Shown: positions 12,290 to 21,752 of the stretch, piece after piece
How the letters are laid out: each line of letters starts with the position of its first letter
Position numbering within the stretch: position 1 is the stretch's first letter
Source: Paraburkholderia adhaesiva
GTDB taxonomy: Bacteria > Pseudomonadota > Gammaproteobacteria > Burkholderiales > Burkholderiaceae
Direction of reading: 5' to 3'
DNA length: 64,000 nucleotides
NCBI RefSeq assembly: GCF_021390575.1
Contig: NZ_JAJEJQ010000001.1
Coordinates: 2,332,501 to 2,396,500 of the forward strand
Translations under genes and position numbers: made by a program
The notes under the pieces: generated by a model
Database searches by the model: none
What the model saw: the letters and a program-made list of their open reading frames with translations, nothing else
What the model was told of the DNA's origin: nothing

Positions 12290-14983
12290 ATGACCGATAC
12301 CGCCGCCACGCCCAACGTGATCCGCCGCGCCGACTATGCGCCGCCCGCCTTTCTGATCGACACGGTCGATCTCGAGTTCGACCTCGTCCCCGAACGTACG
12401 ATCGTCAAGAACACGATGCGCGTGCGCCGCAACCCCGCCGCGGCTCACACCCGCGACCTCGAACTGATGGGCGAGCAACTGGAATTCGTCAGCGCGGCGA
12501 TCGACGCGAAGCCGTATGCGAATGTACGCATCCACGAGCACGGCATCACGATCGAGGACGTGCCCGATTCGTTCGAACTCACGCTGACCGGCGCGTGCGA
12601 CCCGGCGGCGAACACGACGCTCTCGGGCCTCTACGTATCGAGCGGCAACTTCTTCACGCAGTGTGAAGCCGAAGGCTTTCGCCGCATCACCTGGTTTCTC
12701 GACCGCCCCGACGTGATGGCCACCTACACGGTCACGCTGCGCGCTGACAAGGCGGCGTATCCGGTGCTGCTGTCGAACGGCAACCTGGTCGCCGAAGGCG
12801 ACCTGAGCGACGGGCGTCATTTTGCCAAGTGGGAAGACCCGTTCCGCAAGCCGAGCTACCTGTTCGCGCTGGTCGCGGGCAAGCTCGTCGCGCTCGAAGA
12901 GCGCATCAAGACGGGCTCGGGCACGGACAAGCTGCTGCAGGTCTGGGTGGAGCCGCACGACCTCGACAAGACGCGCCACGCGATGGACTCGCTCATCCAC
13001 TCGATCCGCTGGGATGAAGCGCGCTTCGGCCTCGAACTGGATCTGGACCGTTTCATGATCGTCGCCGTGAGCGACTTCAACATGGGCGCGATGGAGAACA
13101 AGGGGCTCAACATCTTCAACACGAAGTACGTGCTGGCGAATCCCGAAACGGCCACCGACACCGACTTCGCCAACATCGAAGCCGTGGTCGGCCACGAGTA
13201 CTTCCACAACTGGACCGGCAACCGCGTGACCTGCCGCGACTGGTTCCAGCTGAGCCTGAAGGAAGGCCTCACGGTGTTCCGCGACCAGGAATTCTCGGCG
13301 GCGATGTCGGGCGGCGACGAAAACGCCGCTGCACGCGCGACGAAGCGCATCGAAGACGTGCGCGTGCTGCGTCAGATGCAATTCGCAGAGGACGCAGGTC
13401 CGATGGCGCATCCGGTGCGCCCCGAGAGCTACGTCGAGATCAACAACTTCTACACGATGACCGTCTACGAGAAAGGCGCGGAAGTCGTGCGGATGTATCA
13501 GACGCTATTCGGCCGCGATGGCTTCCGCAAGGGCATGGATCTGTACTTCCAGCGCCACGACGGTCAGGCCGTGACCTGCGACGACTTCCGCGCCGCGATG
13601 GCCGATGCCAACGGTCGCGACCTCGCGCAGTACGAGCGCTGGTACAGCCAGGCCGGCACACCGCGCGTACGCGTGACGACGCGCTACGACGAAGCGCAAA
13701 AGCGTTACAGCGTGACGCTCGCACAGGATTACGGCAACGCCTCGCCCGCCGCACGCGAAACGCAGAAGGGTCCCCTGTTGATTCCATTCGCGATCGGCCT
13801 GATTGGCACGGACGGGACAGACCTGCCGCTCTGCCTCGAAGGCGAATCGGCGCCAAACGGCACGACGCGCGTACTCGAATTCACCGAGGCGCAGCAGACT
13901 TTCACGTTCGTCGATGTCCCCGCGAAACCGCTGCCCTCCTTGCTGCGGAACTTCTCGGCACCCGTGATCGTCGAGTACGACTACGGTAACGACGAACTCG
14001 CGTTCCTGCTCGCACACGACAGCGACGCGTTCAACCGCTGGGAAGCTGGCCAGCGGCTCGCGACGCGCGAACTGCTCGCGCTCGCCGCGCGCGCGGCGGC
14101 AGGCGAGTCGCTCGAAGTCAACGACGCACTTGTCGATGCATTTGGACGAGTGCTCAACGACGAATCGCTTTCGCCCTCGTTCCGCGAACTGGCGCTGATG
14201 CTGCCATCGGAAACGTATCTCGCCGAACAGATGGCCGTGTCCGACCCCGCCGCCGTGCACGCCGCGCGCCAGTTCGTGCGCAAGCAGCTCGGCACCGTGC
14301 TCAAGGCCGACTGGCTCGCCACGTTCGAAAAGCACCGCACACCGGGCGCCTACGAACCGACGCCCGAGGCGGCCGGCCATCGCGGGCTCAAGAACCTCGC
14401 GTTGTCGTATCTGTCCGAACTCGACGATCCCGCCGACGCCGTGCGCCTCGCCACCGCGCAATACGACGCGGCGAACAACATGACCGACCGCGCGGCAGCG
14501 CTCTCGGCCTTGCTGAATGCCTCGGCCGCCACAGGCGGCGACTTCGCGAGCCGCGCGCTGGCCGACTTCTACACGCGATTCGAGCGCGAGCCGCTCGTCA
14601 TCGACAAGTGGTTCGCCCTGCAAGCCACGCAACGCGGTAGCGCAAAGCGCCCTGTGATCGAAACCGTGCGCGCGCTGATGCAACATCCGGCGTTCAATCT
14701 GAAGAATCCGAATCGTGCGCGTTCGCTGATCTTCAGCTTCTGCGCCGCGAACCCGGCGCAGTTCCACGCCGCCGACGGCTCGGGCTACGCGTTCTGGGCC
14801 GACCAGGTGCTGGCGCTCGACGCGATCAATCCGCAGGTCGCCGCGCGCCTCGCGCGCAATCTCGAACTGTGGCGCCGTTTCACTCCGCAACTGCGCGAAC
14901 CGATGCGCGCGGCGCTGGAGAAGGTCGCCGCAGGTGTGAAGTCGCGCGACGTGCGGGAGATCGTCGAGAAGGCGCTGGCCTGA
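12290..14983 (+). CDS. pepN: Aminopeptidase N
   Basis: M1-family zinc aminopeptidase, 897 residues, removing N-terminal residues from peptides in the cytoplasm. The exopeptidase motif GAMEN and the zinc site HEYFH with the downstream Glu (SLKEGLTVF) are present. The C-terminal half is the helical domain of the PepN subfamily. The ATG at 12290 gives MTDTAATPNVIRR, the usual start; the ORF extends 31 codons further upstream without family support. It has its own 234-base upstream region and a terminator downstream. Confidence 0.95.
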   Translation: MTDTAATPNVIRRADYAPPAFLIDTVDLEFDLVPERTIVKNTMRVRRNPAAAHTRDLELMGEQLEFVSAAIDAKPYANVRIHEHGITIEDVPDSFELTLTGACDPAANTTLSGLYVSSGNFFTQCEAEGFRRITWFLDRPDVMATYTVTLRADKAAYPVLLSNGNLVAEGDLSDGRHFAKWEDPFRKPSYLFALVAGKLVALEERIKTGSGTDKLLQVWVEPHDLDKTRHAMDSLIHSIRWDEARFGLELDLDRFMIVAVSDFNMGAMENKGLNIFNTKYVLANPETATDTDFANIEAVVGHEYFHNWTGNRVTCRDWFQLSLKEGLTVFRDQEFSAAMSGGDENAAARATKRIEDVRVLRQMQFAEDAGPMAHPVRPESYVEINNFYTMTVYEKGAEVVRMYQTLFGRDGFRKGMDLYFQRHDGQAVTCDDFRAAMADANGRDLAQYERWYSQAGTPRVRVTTRYDEAQKRYSVTLAQDYGNASPAARETQKGPLLIPFAIGLIGTDGTDLPLCLEGESAPNGTTRVLEFTEAQQTFTFVDVPAKPLPSLLRNFSAPVIVEYDYGNDELAFLLAHDSDAFNRWEAGQRLATRELLALAARAAAGESLEVNDALVDAFGRVLNDESLSPSFRELALMLPSETYLAEQMAVSDPAAVHAARQFVRKQLGTVLKADWLATFEKHRTPGAYEPTPEAAGHRGLKNLALSYLSELDDPADAVRLATAQYDAANNMTDRAAALSALLNASAATGGDFASRALADFYTRFEREPLVIDKWFALQATQRGSAKRPVIETVRALMQHPAFNLKNPNRARSLIFSFCAANPAQFHAADGSGYAFWADQVLALDAINPQVAARLARNLELWRRFTPQLREPMRAALEKVAAGVKSRDVREIVEKALA

Positions 14984-15011
14984 CGCGGCAGCGCGACGGT
15001 CAACGTTCCCC

Positions 15012-15040
15012 AAAAAACCGGCCCGCGTGGCCGGTTTTTT
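15012..15040 (+). terminator. Rho-independent terminator after pepN
   Basis: Stem CCGGCC/GGCCGG with a five-base loop, flanked by an A run on the left and TTTTTT on the right. The A/T flanks could make it work in both directions. Confidence 0.85.
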
Positions 15041-15203
15041 GTCGCCTGCTCTTCTGCGTTTCGCCGCCCAACTGCGCACCGGTTGCCACCCTGACCCGCA
15101 ACCGGACTGCCGCACCGCAATATTTTTTACCCCGCGCTGTCCGGGTCGTGCGAGGCCGAGCAGGTAGAATTGCGCTATTCCCAGTGTTTCCGGAGTAACC
15201 GCA

Positions 15204-16220
15204 ATGGCCTTGCAACGTCGTACCACCCTCACGAAGTACCTGATCGAGCAGCAACGCGAAAACAACAATCTTCCCGCCGATCTGCGCCTGTTGATCGAAG
15301 TCGTCGCGCGTGCGTGCAAGGCGATCAGCTACAACGTCAGCAAGGGCGCGCTCGGCGATGCGCTCGGCACCGCCGGCAGCGAGAACGTCCAGGGCGAAGT
15401 CCAGAAGAACCTCGACATCCTGTCGAACGAAATCCTGCTCGACGCCAATGAATGGGGCGGCAACCTCGCCGCGATGGCGTCGGAGGAAATGGAAACCTTC
15501 TTCCCGATCCCCGCTAACTACCCGAAGGGCGAATACCTGCTCGTGTTCGACCCGCTCGACGGCTCGTCGAACATCGACGTGAACGTCTCGATCGGCACGA
15601 TCTTCTCGGTGCTGCGCTGCCCGGACGGCAAGCAGCCCACCGAAGCGTCGTTCCTGCAACCGGGCACCGAGCAGGTCGCGGCAGGTTACGCCGTGTACGG
15701 CCCGCAGACCGTGCTCGTGCTCACGACCGGCCACGGCGTGAACTGTTTCACGCTCGACCGCGAACTGGGCTCGTGGGTGCTCACGCAGAGCAACATGCGC
15801 ATCCCCGAAGACACGCGCGAGTACGCAATCAACGCCTCGAATGCGCGTCACTGGTACGAGCCGGTGCAGAAGTACATCGGCGAACTGAATGCCGGCAAGG
15901 AAGGTCCGCGCGGCGATAACTTCAACATGCGCTGGATCGCGTCGATGGTCGCCGACGTGCACCGCATCCTGAACCGCGGCGGCATCTTCATGTACCCGGC
16001 GGACCGTCGCGATCCGTCGAAGCCGGGCAAGCTGCGACTCATGTACGAAGCGAATCCGATGGCGTTCATCGTCGAGCAGGCAGGCGGCGCGGCGACCAAC
16101 GGCAAGCAGCGCATCCTCGACGTCCAGCCGACGAGCCTGCACGAGCGTGTCGCGGTGTTCCTCGGCTCGAAGAACGAGGTCGAGCGTGTGACCCGCTACC
16201 ACCACGAAGAAAACAAATGA
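15204..16220 (+). CDS. fbp: Fructose-1,6-bisphosphatase class I
   Basis: Gluconeogenic phosphatase, 338 residues, hydrolysing fructose-1,6-bisphosphate to fructose-6-phosphate. The active-site signature [10 protein letters not shown] lies near residue 115, preceded by the metal-binding EE of MASEEMETF. Length and start ([13 protein letters not shown]) match the proteobacterial family. A CGGAGTAA ribosome site precedes the ATG. It stands alone between the pepN terminator and tRNA-Thr. Confidence 0.95.
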   Translation: MALQRRTTLTKYLIEQQRENNNLPADLRLLIEVVARACKAISYNVSKGALGDALGTAGSENVQGEVQKNLDILSNEILLDANEWGGNLAAMASEEMETFFPIPANYPKGEYLLVFDPLDGSSNIDVNVSIGTIFSVLRCPDGKQPTEASFLQPGTEQVAAGYAVYGPQTVLVLTTGHGVNCFTLDRELGSWVLTQSNMRIPEDTREYAINASNARHWYEPVQKYIGELNAGKEGPRGDNFNMRWIASMVADVHRILNRGGIFMYPADRRDPSKPGKLRLMYEANPMAFIVEQAGGAATNGKQRILDVQPTSLHERVAVFLGSKNEVERVTRYHHEENK

Positions 16221-16279
16221 AAATTGCAGGAAGGGCTTGCGGGACAGCGAAAACTTTCCTATAATCTTCCTTCTCTGAT

Positions 16280-16355
16280 GCCGGAATAGCTCAGACGGTA
16301 GAGCAGCGCATTCGTAATGCGAAGGTCGGGGGTTCGATTCCTCTTTCCGGCACCA
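16280..16355 (+). tRNA. tRNA-Thr(CGT)
   Basis: The cloverleaf is complete: acceptor GCCGGAA/TTCCGGC, anticodon stem GCGCA/TGCGA around the loop TTCGTAA, and T arm GGGGGTTCGATTCCTC. The anticodon CGT reads ACG (Thr). The CCA end is encoded. Confidence 0.95.
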
Positions 16356-16367
16356 AAAAGTTTCAAG

Positions 16368-16401
16368 CAAAAGCCCAGTCCTCGCGACTGGGCTTTTTGT
16401 T
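16368..16401 (+). terminator. Terminator after tRNA-Thr
   Basis: Hairpin AAGCCCAGTC/GACTGGGCTT with loop CTCGC, followed by TTTGTTTT. Confidence 0.85.
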
Positions 16402-16439
16402 TTGCGGGTGCCTTGAGAGGGCTTCGCGGCACCACGTCA

Positions 16440-17348
16440 TCACAGCCCTTCTCTTTTCTCCCTCAAGAAGTCGATCAACGCCCGCAGCTTCGCGGGCATC
16501 TGTGCGCGCCCCGCCGTGTACAAGTGGAAGCCGGGGAACGTTGGGCACCACGTCTGCAGCACCGGCACAAGCCGCCCGTCGTCCAGTTGCGCACGCACGT
16601 AGTCGTCGATCACATGCAGCAAACCGACGCCCCGCTCCGCAGCCTGCACGATCGTCCGCAGATCGTTAGTGACGAAACGGCCTTGTGTGATGACGTCGAA
16701 CACACGTCGCGGCTCTTCGGGCCGCGCAAACTCCCACCGATACACCCCACCCGTCGCAAACCGGTAATGCAGGCAGTCATGCGCGCCGAGTTCGTCGGGC
16801 GTCGCAGGCGGTGGACGGCGCATGAAGTAGTCCGGCGAGCCGACGACTGCGATCCGTATCGGACCACCCAGCGCGACCGCGACCATCCCGGGCGCAAGAC
16901 TTTCGCCGAGCCGGATGCCCGCATCGAAGCCTTCACCCACGAGGTCAGCGAAGCCATCGTCGAGCGCGAGCTCCAGCCGGATCTGCGGATACCGCTGCAT
17001 AAACTCGCTGAGGTGCGGTATCACCAGCAACTCGCTCGCGATTCGCGAAAGGTTGATGCGCAAGGTACCCGCCGGGCGGCCGCGCGCTTCATCTAGCGCC
17101 TCGAAGGCGGCGTCGATTTCAGCAAGTGCCGGCTGCACGCGAGCAAGGAACTGCGCACCGGCTTCGGTCAGCGCGACGCGGCGCGTCGTCCGATTGAAGA
17201 GACGCACACCCAGTTGCGCCTCGAGCGCACGCACATTCTGCGAAAGCGCCGACGTCGACATGCCCATCGCCTGCGCGGCGCGCGTAAAGCTGCCGAGCCG
17301 CGCGACGGCAGCGACAGCCGACAACGCAGGCAGGTGCGACGCATCCAT
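16440..17348 (-). CDS. LysR-family transcriptional regulator
   Basis: A 302-residue LysR regulator. The N-terminal winged helix-turn-helix (residues 1-60: LGSFTRAAQAMGMSTSALSQNVRALEAQLG) is followed by the periplasmic-binding-protein-like effector domain. It belongs to the AaeR/CrgA-like group by its RTTRRVALTEAG and FEALDEARG segments. It is divergent from the aldo-keto reductase with 115 bases between them, which contain an inverted repeat, so it most likely controls that gene and itself. The inducer is unknown. Confidence 0.9.
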   Translation of the reverse strand: MDASHLPALSAVAAVARLGSFTRAAQAMGMSTSALSQNVRALEAQLGVRLFNRTTRRVALTEAGAQFLARVQPALAEIDAAFEALDEARGRPAGTLRINLSRIASELLVIPHLSEFMQRYPQIRLELALDDGFADLVGEGFDAGIRLGESLAPGMVAVALGGPIRIAVVGSPDYFMRRPPPATPDELGAHDCLHYRFATGGVYRWEFARPEEPRRVFDVITQGRFVTNDLRTIVQAAERGVGLLHVIDDYVRAQLDDGRLVPVLQTWCPTFPGFHLYTAGRAQMPAKLRALIDFLREKREGL

Positions 17349-17360
17349 GGCCCCTCCATT

Positions 17361-17407
17361 GTGAAGCGTCGCTTCACAGTCCTTTCAGGTGAAGCCGATT
17401 TTTTCAC
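17361..17407. promoter_or_regulatory. Likely LysR operator
   Basis: Perfect inverted repeat GTGAAGC-gtc-GCTTCAC at 17361-17377. A second GTGAAGC at 17389-17395 faces TTCAC at 17403-17407, as a degenerate second site. The pair lies between the divergent start codons, as expected for a LysR recognition and activation site. Confidence 0.6.
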
Positions 17408-17463
17408 AAAAAGAATGGGCGCACGATAGGGCCATCGCTGACCCACCACCCGAGGAGACAGCC

Positions 17464-18591
17464 ATGACGCTCGACCACTACACCCTGCTCGGCCGTTCCG
17501 GCCTGCGCGTGAGCCCGATAGCGCTCGGCACGATGACATTCGGCACCGAATGGGGCTGGGGCGTTGACGAAGCCACCGCCCGGCAGCTTTTCGATCTCTA
17601 CGTCGACGCAGGCGGCAACTTCATCGACACGGCCGATCTCTACACGGAAGGCACGAGCGAGCGATGGATCGGCCGCTTCACGGCGGCGCGCGGACTGCGC
17701 GAGCGGCTAGTGATTGCGACGAAGTACTCATACAACGCGCAGCCGGGCAACCCCAACGCTGGCGGCAACCACCGCAAGAACCTGCTGCGCTCGCTCGAAG
17801 GCTCGCTCAAGCGGCTCGGCACCGACTACATCGACCTCTATTACCTGCACACCTGGGACCGCATGACGCCCGCCGACGAAGTGATGCGCGCAATGGACGA
17901 CGCGGTGCGTGCGGGCAAGATCCGCTACGTCGGGCTCTCCGACGTACCCGCGTGGTACGCGGGCCGAGCGCAGACGCTCGCTGACTGGCGCGGCTTCGAA
18001 CCGGTCGCGGCAATGCAGGTGGAGTATTCGATGATCGAACGCAACGCGGAACACGAGTTCACCGACCTCGCGACGAACCTCGGGATGGGGCTCGTGCCGT
18101 GGAGCCCGCTCGGAATGGGCGTGTTGTCGGGAAAGTACCGTCCATCACAGGGCGCTCAACGTCCAACCGACGTCACGGGCAGCGGCCGCCTGCAGACCAT
18201 CGGCGCCAAGCCGCCACCCGGATTCGACAAGCTTTCGGCGCGCAACTTCGCGATCGTCGCGGAACTGGAGGCCGTCGCGAACATCGCGAACCGGCCGATG
18301 GCCCAAGTGGCACTGAACTGGCTTTATCAGAAACGGGGCGTCGCGAGCATCATCGTCGGCGCGACGAAGGTCTCTCAACTCGCGGAGTCGCTTCAAGCCC
18401 TGGATTTCGTTCTGGCGTCCGAACTTGTCGCCCGGCTGGACGCGGCCTCTGAGCCATCCCATCCGTTCCCGTACTACATGTTCGCGGACGGTCATCAAGC
18501 GCGCATCCACGGGCAGGTCAACGTGGCCGCGCAACCGCCAAACTATAGTCGCTCGCAACGCGTGCCTGCGCCGCAACCGACGTCGACGTAA
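17464..18591 (+). CDS. Aldo/keto reductase
   Basis: NADPH-dependent oxidoreductase, 375 residues, with an (alpha/beta)8 fold. The catalytic tetrad is seen: Asp and Tyr in DTADLYTEG, Lys in IATKYS and His in YYLHTWD. The C-terminal cofactor segment (VGATKVSQL) is typical of the group close to YajO and Tas. The ATG at 17464 has GAGGAGA just upstream; the frame stays open back to 17389, but that part overlaps the operator. The physiological substrate is unknown. Divergent pairing with the LysR gene suggests inducible expression. Confidence 0.9.
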   Translation: MTLDHYTLLGRSGLRVSPIALGTMTFGTEWGWGVDEATARQLFDLYVDAGGNFIDTADLYTEGTSERWIGRFTAARGLRERLVIATKYSYNAQPGNPNAGGNHRKNLLRSLEGSLKRLGTDYIDLYYLHTWDRMTPADEVMRAMDDAVRAGKIRYVGLSDVPAWYAGRAQTLADWRGFEPVAAMQVEYSMIERNAEHEFTDLATNLGMGLVPWSPLGMGVLSGKYRPSQGAQRPTDVTGSGRLQTIGAKPPPGFDKLSARNFAIVAELEAVANIANRPMAQVALNWLYQKRGVASIIVGATKVSQLAESLQALDFVLASELVARLDAASEPSHPFPYYMFADGHQARIHGQVNVAAQPPNYSRSQRVPAPQPTST

Positions 18592-19122
18592 GCGGCAAGG
18601 AGTGCAACAGCGCGAGCCAGTAAATCAATGGCGGCGGCGTTATCCGCAATACCTGGCACCCTCATTTATGTGAGTAGCACGATAAATCGAATAGCCTGAC
18701 TTTCTCGCGGTTAAATAAATTAAATGATCGAACTGCCCCGACGTCCCGGCGAGATTTAAAGAAGAATTAACAGTTTCAGCGTCAACCTCAACCGATAATT
18801 ATCCGTTGAGTTAGCACGGCGGAATGAACGGGGCAATGCGAAGCGCGTAGCGGCGCGCTCACGCGAAGAAGTGGCAACCCGTCACTTGTGACAGCCAGCG
18901 CACGGATGTTAGCGTAATGGGCTCCGGCGCGGGGTCTGGAAAGATCCAGCGCGCATGCGTGGGAATGGGAGGGAACCGCTCGATTATATTCCCCGTCGAT
19001 TAATACGATATGACGTTGTGCGGTTAAAGCAACACGCGCGCCGGAAAAGCACTGTTTCCGTGATCGGCACTAGCGCAGCTGAAGGGCCGAGTCGGATAAT
19101 CGACTCATATAGGAGAAAGATC
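18592..19122. other. Intergenic region, AT-richer
   Basis: About 530 bases. The part from 18660 to 18810 is clearly AT-richer (AAATAAATTAAATGATCG) than the surrounding genes. I saw no ORF with plausible composition. It probably holds the promoter of the small gene at 19123. Confidence 0.4.
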
Positions 19123-19272
19123 ATGGACGCCAAAGCGCCAAGCATTCCGACCCCGGACCAGGTATTCAGTCCGGATCCGGAACCAGTGGCCGTCGAGTTT
19201 CTCGGCGATGAATTGCCCGCACACGTGCGGGCGTTTCTTGACGAGCAACGCAAGGCCCACGAACAGAAATAA
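19123..19272 (+). CDS. Small hypothetical protein, 49 aa
   Basis: An ATG at 19123 with a strong AGGAGA at 19111-19116 opens a 49-residue acidic/basic protein beginning MDAKAPSIPTPDQVF and ending RAFLDEQRKAHEQK. It has no membrane segment or Cys. The ribosome site and balanced composition argue for a real gene; the longer frame from 18955 has poor composition. No family recognised. Confidence 0.6.
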   Translation: MDAKAPSIPTPDQVFSPDPEPVAVEFLGDELPAHVRAFLDEQRKAHEQK

Positions 19273-19507
19273 CGGGGAACGCGCACACGCGGGGAAGCGG
19301 CGAGACGACTGGATCGCCTATCAAGTGTGCGCCTGACTTCATACGCTGCATCAGGTAGCGACATTTCTTTGTGCGCGTTCGCGCACGCCATCGTCGTGTT
19401 GCCGTTGTGACTCGCCGCGCTGATCCGTTATTCGATTTGCCGCATTGGCAGCGATTCCGGCTATTCTTCGCTCTTTGCATTCCGGGCCTGCCGCCTTTCC
19501 TCCTGAC

Positions 19508-20098
19508 ATGAAAGCCTTCGTTCGCGTGAGCGCATGCTGCGCCGCCGCATTGCTGTTCGCCCTGCCCGCCGCCCCTGTTCGCGCAGATGGCGACGACACT
19601 GCGCTGACCAGCCTCATTGCGCTCGTCGCGCAGCGCCTTTCGCTCGCCGAGCCGGTCGCACTCTGGAAGTGGGCAAATCACAAACCGATCACCGATGAGC
19701 CTCGCGAAGCGGCACTGCTCGACGATGTGCAGAAGCGCGCATCCGCAGCAGGTATCGACCCCGCATTCGCGCGCGCGTTTTTCCGCGATCAGATCGACGC
19801 AAGCACGCAGGTGCAGAAAGCCTTGTTCGAAACGTGGCGGGAGTCACAGCCCCCCGCAGGTCCGGCGCCCGATCTGGCTACCGTGACGCGGCCGCAACTC
19901 GACCGCCTCACGGGGCAACTGGTCAGCGCGCTCGCTCGCGTTGAGCCGCTGCGCGCGTCCGCCGACTGCCCCGTGCGCGTGGCTCGATCGATTGCAACCT
20001 GGAAGCAGTTGACTCGCTATGACGCCGTGAGCGCCGATGCGATGACTCGCGCGCTCGGACATGTCTGTGAAGCGGGCGGCGTGGGCGGAACGGCTTAA
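19508..20098 (+). CDS. Exported chorismate mutase (AroQ-gamma type)
   Basis: A periplasmic chorismate mutase of 196 residues converting chorismate to prephenate. Residues 1-26 form a signal peptide (MKAFVRVSACCAAALLFALPAAPVRA). The helical AroQ core shows the active-site pattern R43 (VAQRLSLA), K54 (ALWKWANHKP) and a conserved DEPRE segment, then DQIDASTQVQKALFETWR. The C-terminal helices with a Cys pair match the secreted gamma class. It starts at ATG 19508; the upstream extension to 19445 would bury the signal peptide. It converges on the nuclease gene at 20166. Confidence 0.85.
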   Translation: MKAFVRVSACCAAALLFALPAAPVRADGDDTALTSLIALVAQRLSLAEPVALWKWANHKPITDEPREAALLDDVQKRASAAGIDPAFARAFFRDQIDASTQVQKALFETWRESQPPAGPAPDLATVTRPQLDRLTGQLVSALARVEPLRASADCPVRVARSIATWKQLTRYDAVSADAMTRALGHVCEAGGVGGTA

Positions 20099-20165
20099 GC
20101 GTCAGACGCTGGGCTCGCTTGCGCTCATCGCGAAACGCTCAGGCAACGTTCGCAATTCCAGTCGC

Positions 20166-21296
20166 TCAGAACTCGTTCAGCGTTTGCACGCGCAAACCGC
20201 GTTCGAGATGGCTCTGCAGGATGCGCCACGTCGAAAGTTCGAATGGAGGCTCACTTGCCGCTTGCGCGAGCGTCGTCGCCTCGGCAAGACTTGCCGCCGC
20301 GCCGAGGTAGCACCAACGGTCGAGCAGATGCAAGACGCTGGGGCCGCCCGACACCTCGCACTCTTCGACCAGCACGACGCCCTCGAACGGCCAGGGCGCC
20401 GATTGTGGATCGTGCTTCGTCACGCGCGGCACGCGGTTGAATGCGGGCCGTAGCGTGGCAATCCATTGCGCTTCGACGAGCAGCGCGCCGAATTCACCGC
20501 CCGTCGCGCGCCACTCCACTCGCCGGATCTGCTGGGCCATACGCTGCTCGCGCGACGAGCGTCGCTCGCCGGATAGATGCGCACGAACTCGCTGACGCAC
20601 CCGTACGCTGCGCCCTACATAGAGCGGCACACCGTTTTCACCGTAAAAAGCGTAGACGCCGTGGCCAGCCGGCGCCGTGTCGATCAGGTCGTCGGTAATA
20701 TCGCCGGCCAGGCGATGGCGACGCGTCAGTCGGTCGATCTGTGCTTCGAGGGCCTCTTGCGGCACGAGAGTTGGCAGTTGCTGCCAGAATTGCCAGATCA
20801 GATCAGCATCCGCGAGCGCCCGGTGGCGATCCGATGGCACAAGCGCGTGTCGCTCGACGAGCGCATCGAGACCATGACGCTTCTCGGCCGGAAAGAGCGC
20901 CCGCGACAAACGCACCGTGCACAGCACATCGGGGTTGAACGAGAAGCCTGCACGCTCGAATTCCGCACGCAAGAAACCACGATCGAATGCAGCATTGTGG
21001 GCGACGAACAACTTGCCCTCCAGCCGCTTGAATAGCGCGGGAGCGATCTCATCGAACGTTGGGGCACCCTGCACCATCTGATTGGTGATGCCGGTGAGCT
21101 GCTGAATAAAGGGCGGAATGGCCTGCAGCGGATCGACCAGCGTGCTCCACCGGGTAACCTGCCCCGCCACCACCTCGACAACGCCCACTTCGGTAATCCG
21201 GTGTTCGCCCACCGAACCGCCTGTCGTTTCCAGGTCTACAAAAACAACGGGGATATCGACCGGCAACGTGCCGGGACTCAGATGACTGTCGGACAT
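20166..21296 (-). CDS. DnaQ-type 3'-5' exonuclease fused to a GIY-YIG domain
   Basis: A 376-residue two-domain nuclease. Residues about 15-180 are a DEDD exonuclease like DNA polymerase III epsilon: DLETTG with D21 and E23, AHNAAFDRGFL, and the final HRALADAD (DEDDh type). Residues about 205-290 are a GIY-YIG domain related to UvrC and Cho (HGVYAFYGENG then YVGRS and R/E residues). The C-terminal 90 residues are unassigned. Fusions of this kind are known as exonuclease/Cho-like proteins; a role in DNA repair is inference. It is not the replicative DnaQ. Confidence 0.85.
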   Translation of the reverse strand: MSDSHLSPGTLPVDIPVVFVDLETTGGSVGEHRITEVGVVEVVAGQVTRWSTLVDPLQAIPPFIQQLTGITNQMVQGAPTFDEIAPALFKRLEGKLFVAHNAAFDRGFLRAEFERAGFSFNPDVLCTVRLSRALFPAEKRHGLDALVERHALVPSDRHRALADADLIWQFWQQLPTLVPQEALEAQIDRLTRRHRLAGDITDDLIDTAPAGHGVYAFYGENGVPLYVGRSVRVRQRVRAHLSGERRSSREQRMAQQIRRVEWRATGGEFGALLVEAQWIATLRPAFNRVPRVTKHDPQSAPWPFEGVVLVEECEVSGGPSVLHLLDRWCYLGAAASLAEATTLAQAASEPPFELSTWRILQSHLERGLRVQTLNEF

Positions 21297-21490
21297 GGTG
21301 AAGCGGCAAGCCTGAATTGAGAGGAAACAGGCGAAGTATGCCCTGTTCGCGCGCGGATTGCCTGGGTAGCCCGCGCGGCGATCATTTTCTTTCTATTACG
21401 ACCCCGTGATTTAGTATCCGGTTATTTCCCGATTGCGAAAACATAAATTGCAGGGCCGATTATTCATTCTGGATTTGGTACATCGAAAAA

Positions 21491-21516
21491 CAAAAAGCCC
21501 TGGCATAACCAGGGCT
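21491..21516 (-). terminator. Terminator of the cold-shock gene
   Basis: Read on the minus strand, AGCCCTGG/CCAGGGCT forms the stem, followed by TTTTTG. Confidence 0.8.
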
Positions 21517-21548
21517 CTCGTCGCATAGCAACTGCGGGGCGCAACCAC

Positions 21549-21752
21549 TTACAGCGGCTGAATGTTCGCAGCCTGCTTGCCCTTCGGCCCAACCTTGACA
21601 TCGAACGACACGCGCTGGTTCTCCTTGAGCGACTTGAAGCCGTCTGAGCGGATTTCAGAAAAGTGCGCGAACAGATCGTCGCCGCCGGCGTCAGATGTGA
21701 TAAAGCCAAAGCCCTTCGCATCGTTGAACCATTTGACAATACCGGTTTCCAT
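21549..21752 (-). CDS. Cold-shock protein, CspA family
   Basis: A 67-residue single-domain OB-fold protein that binds single-stranded RNA/DNA. RNP1 (KGFGFI) and RNP2 (DLFAHF) are both intact. It is the usual length for the family, starts [10 protein letters not shown] and is followed by a clear terminator. The upstream DNA on its strand is AT-rich and could give a long 5' leader, as in other csp genes. Which paralog it is cannot be told. Confidence 0.95.
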   Translation of the reverse strand: METGIVKWFNDAKGFGFITSDAGGDDLFAHFSEIRSDGFKSLKENQRVSFDVKVGPKGKQAANIQPL

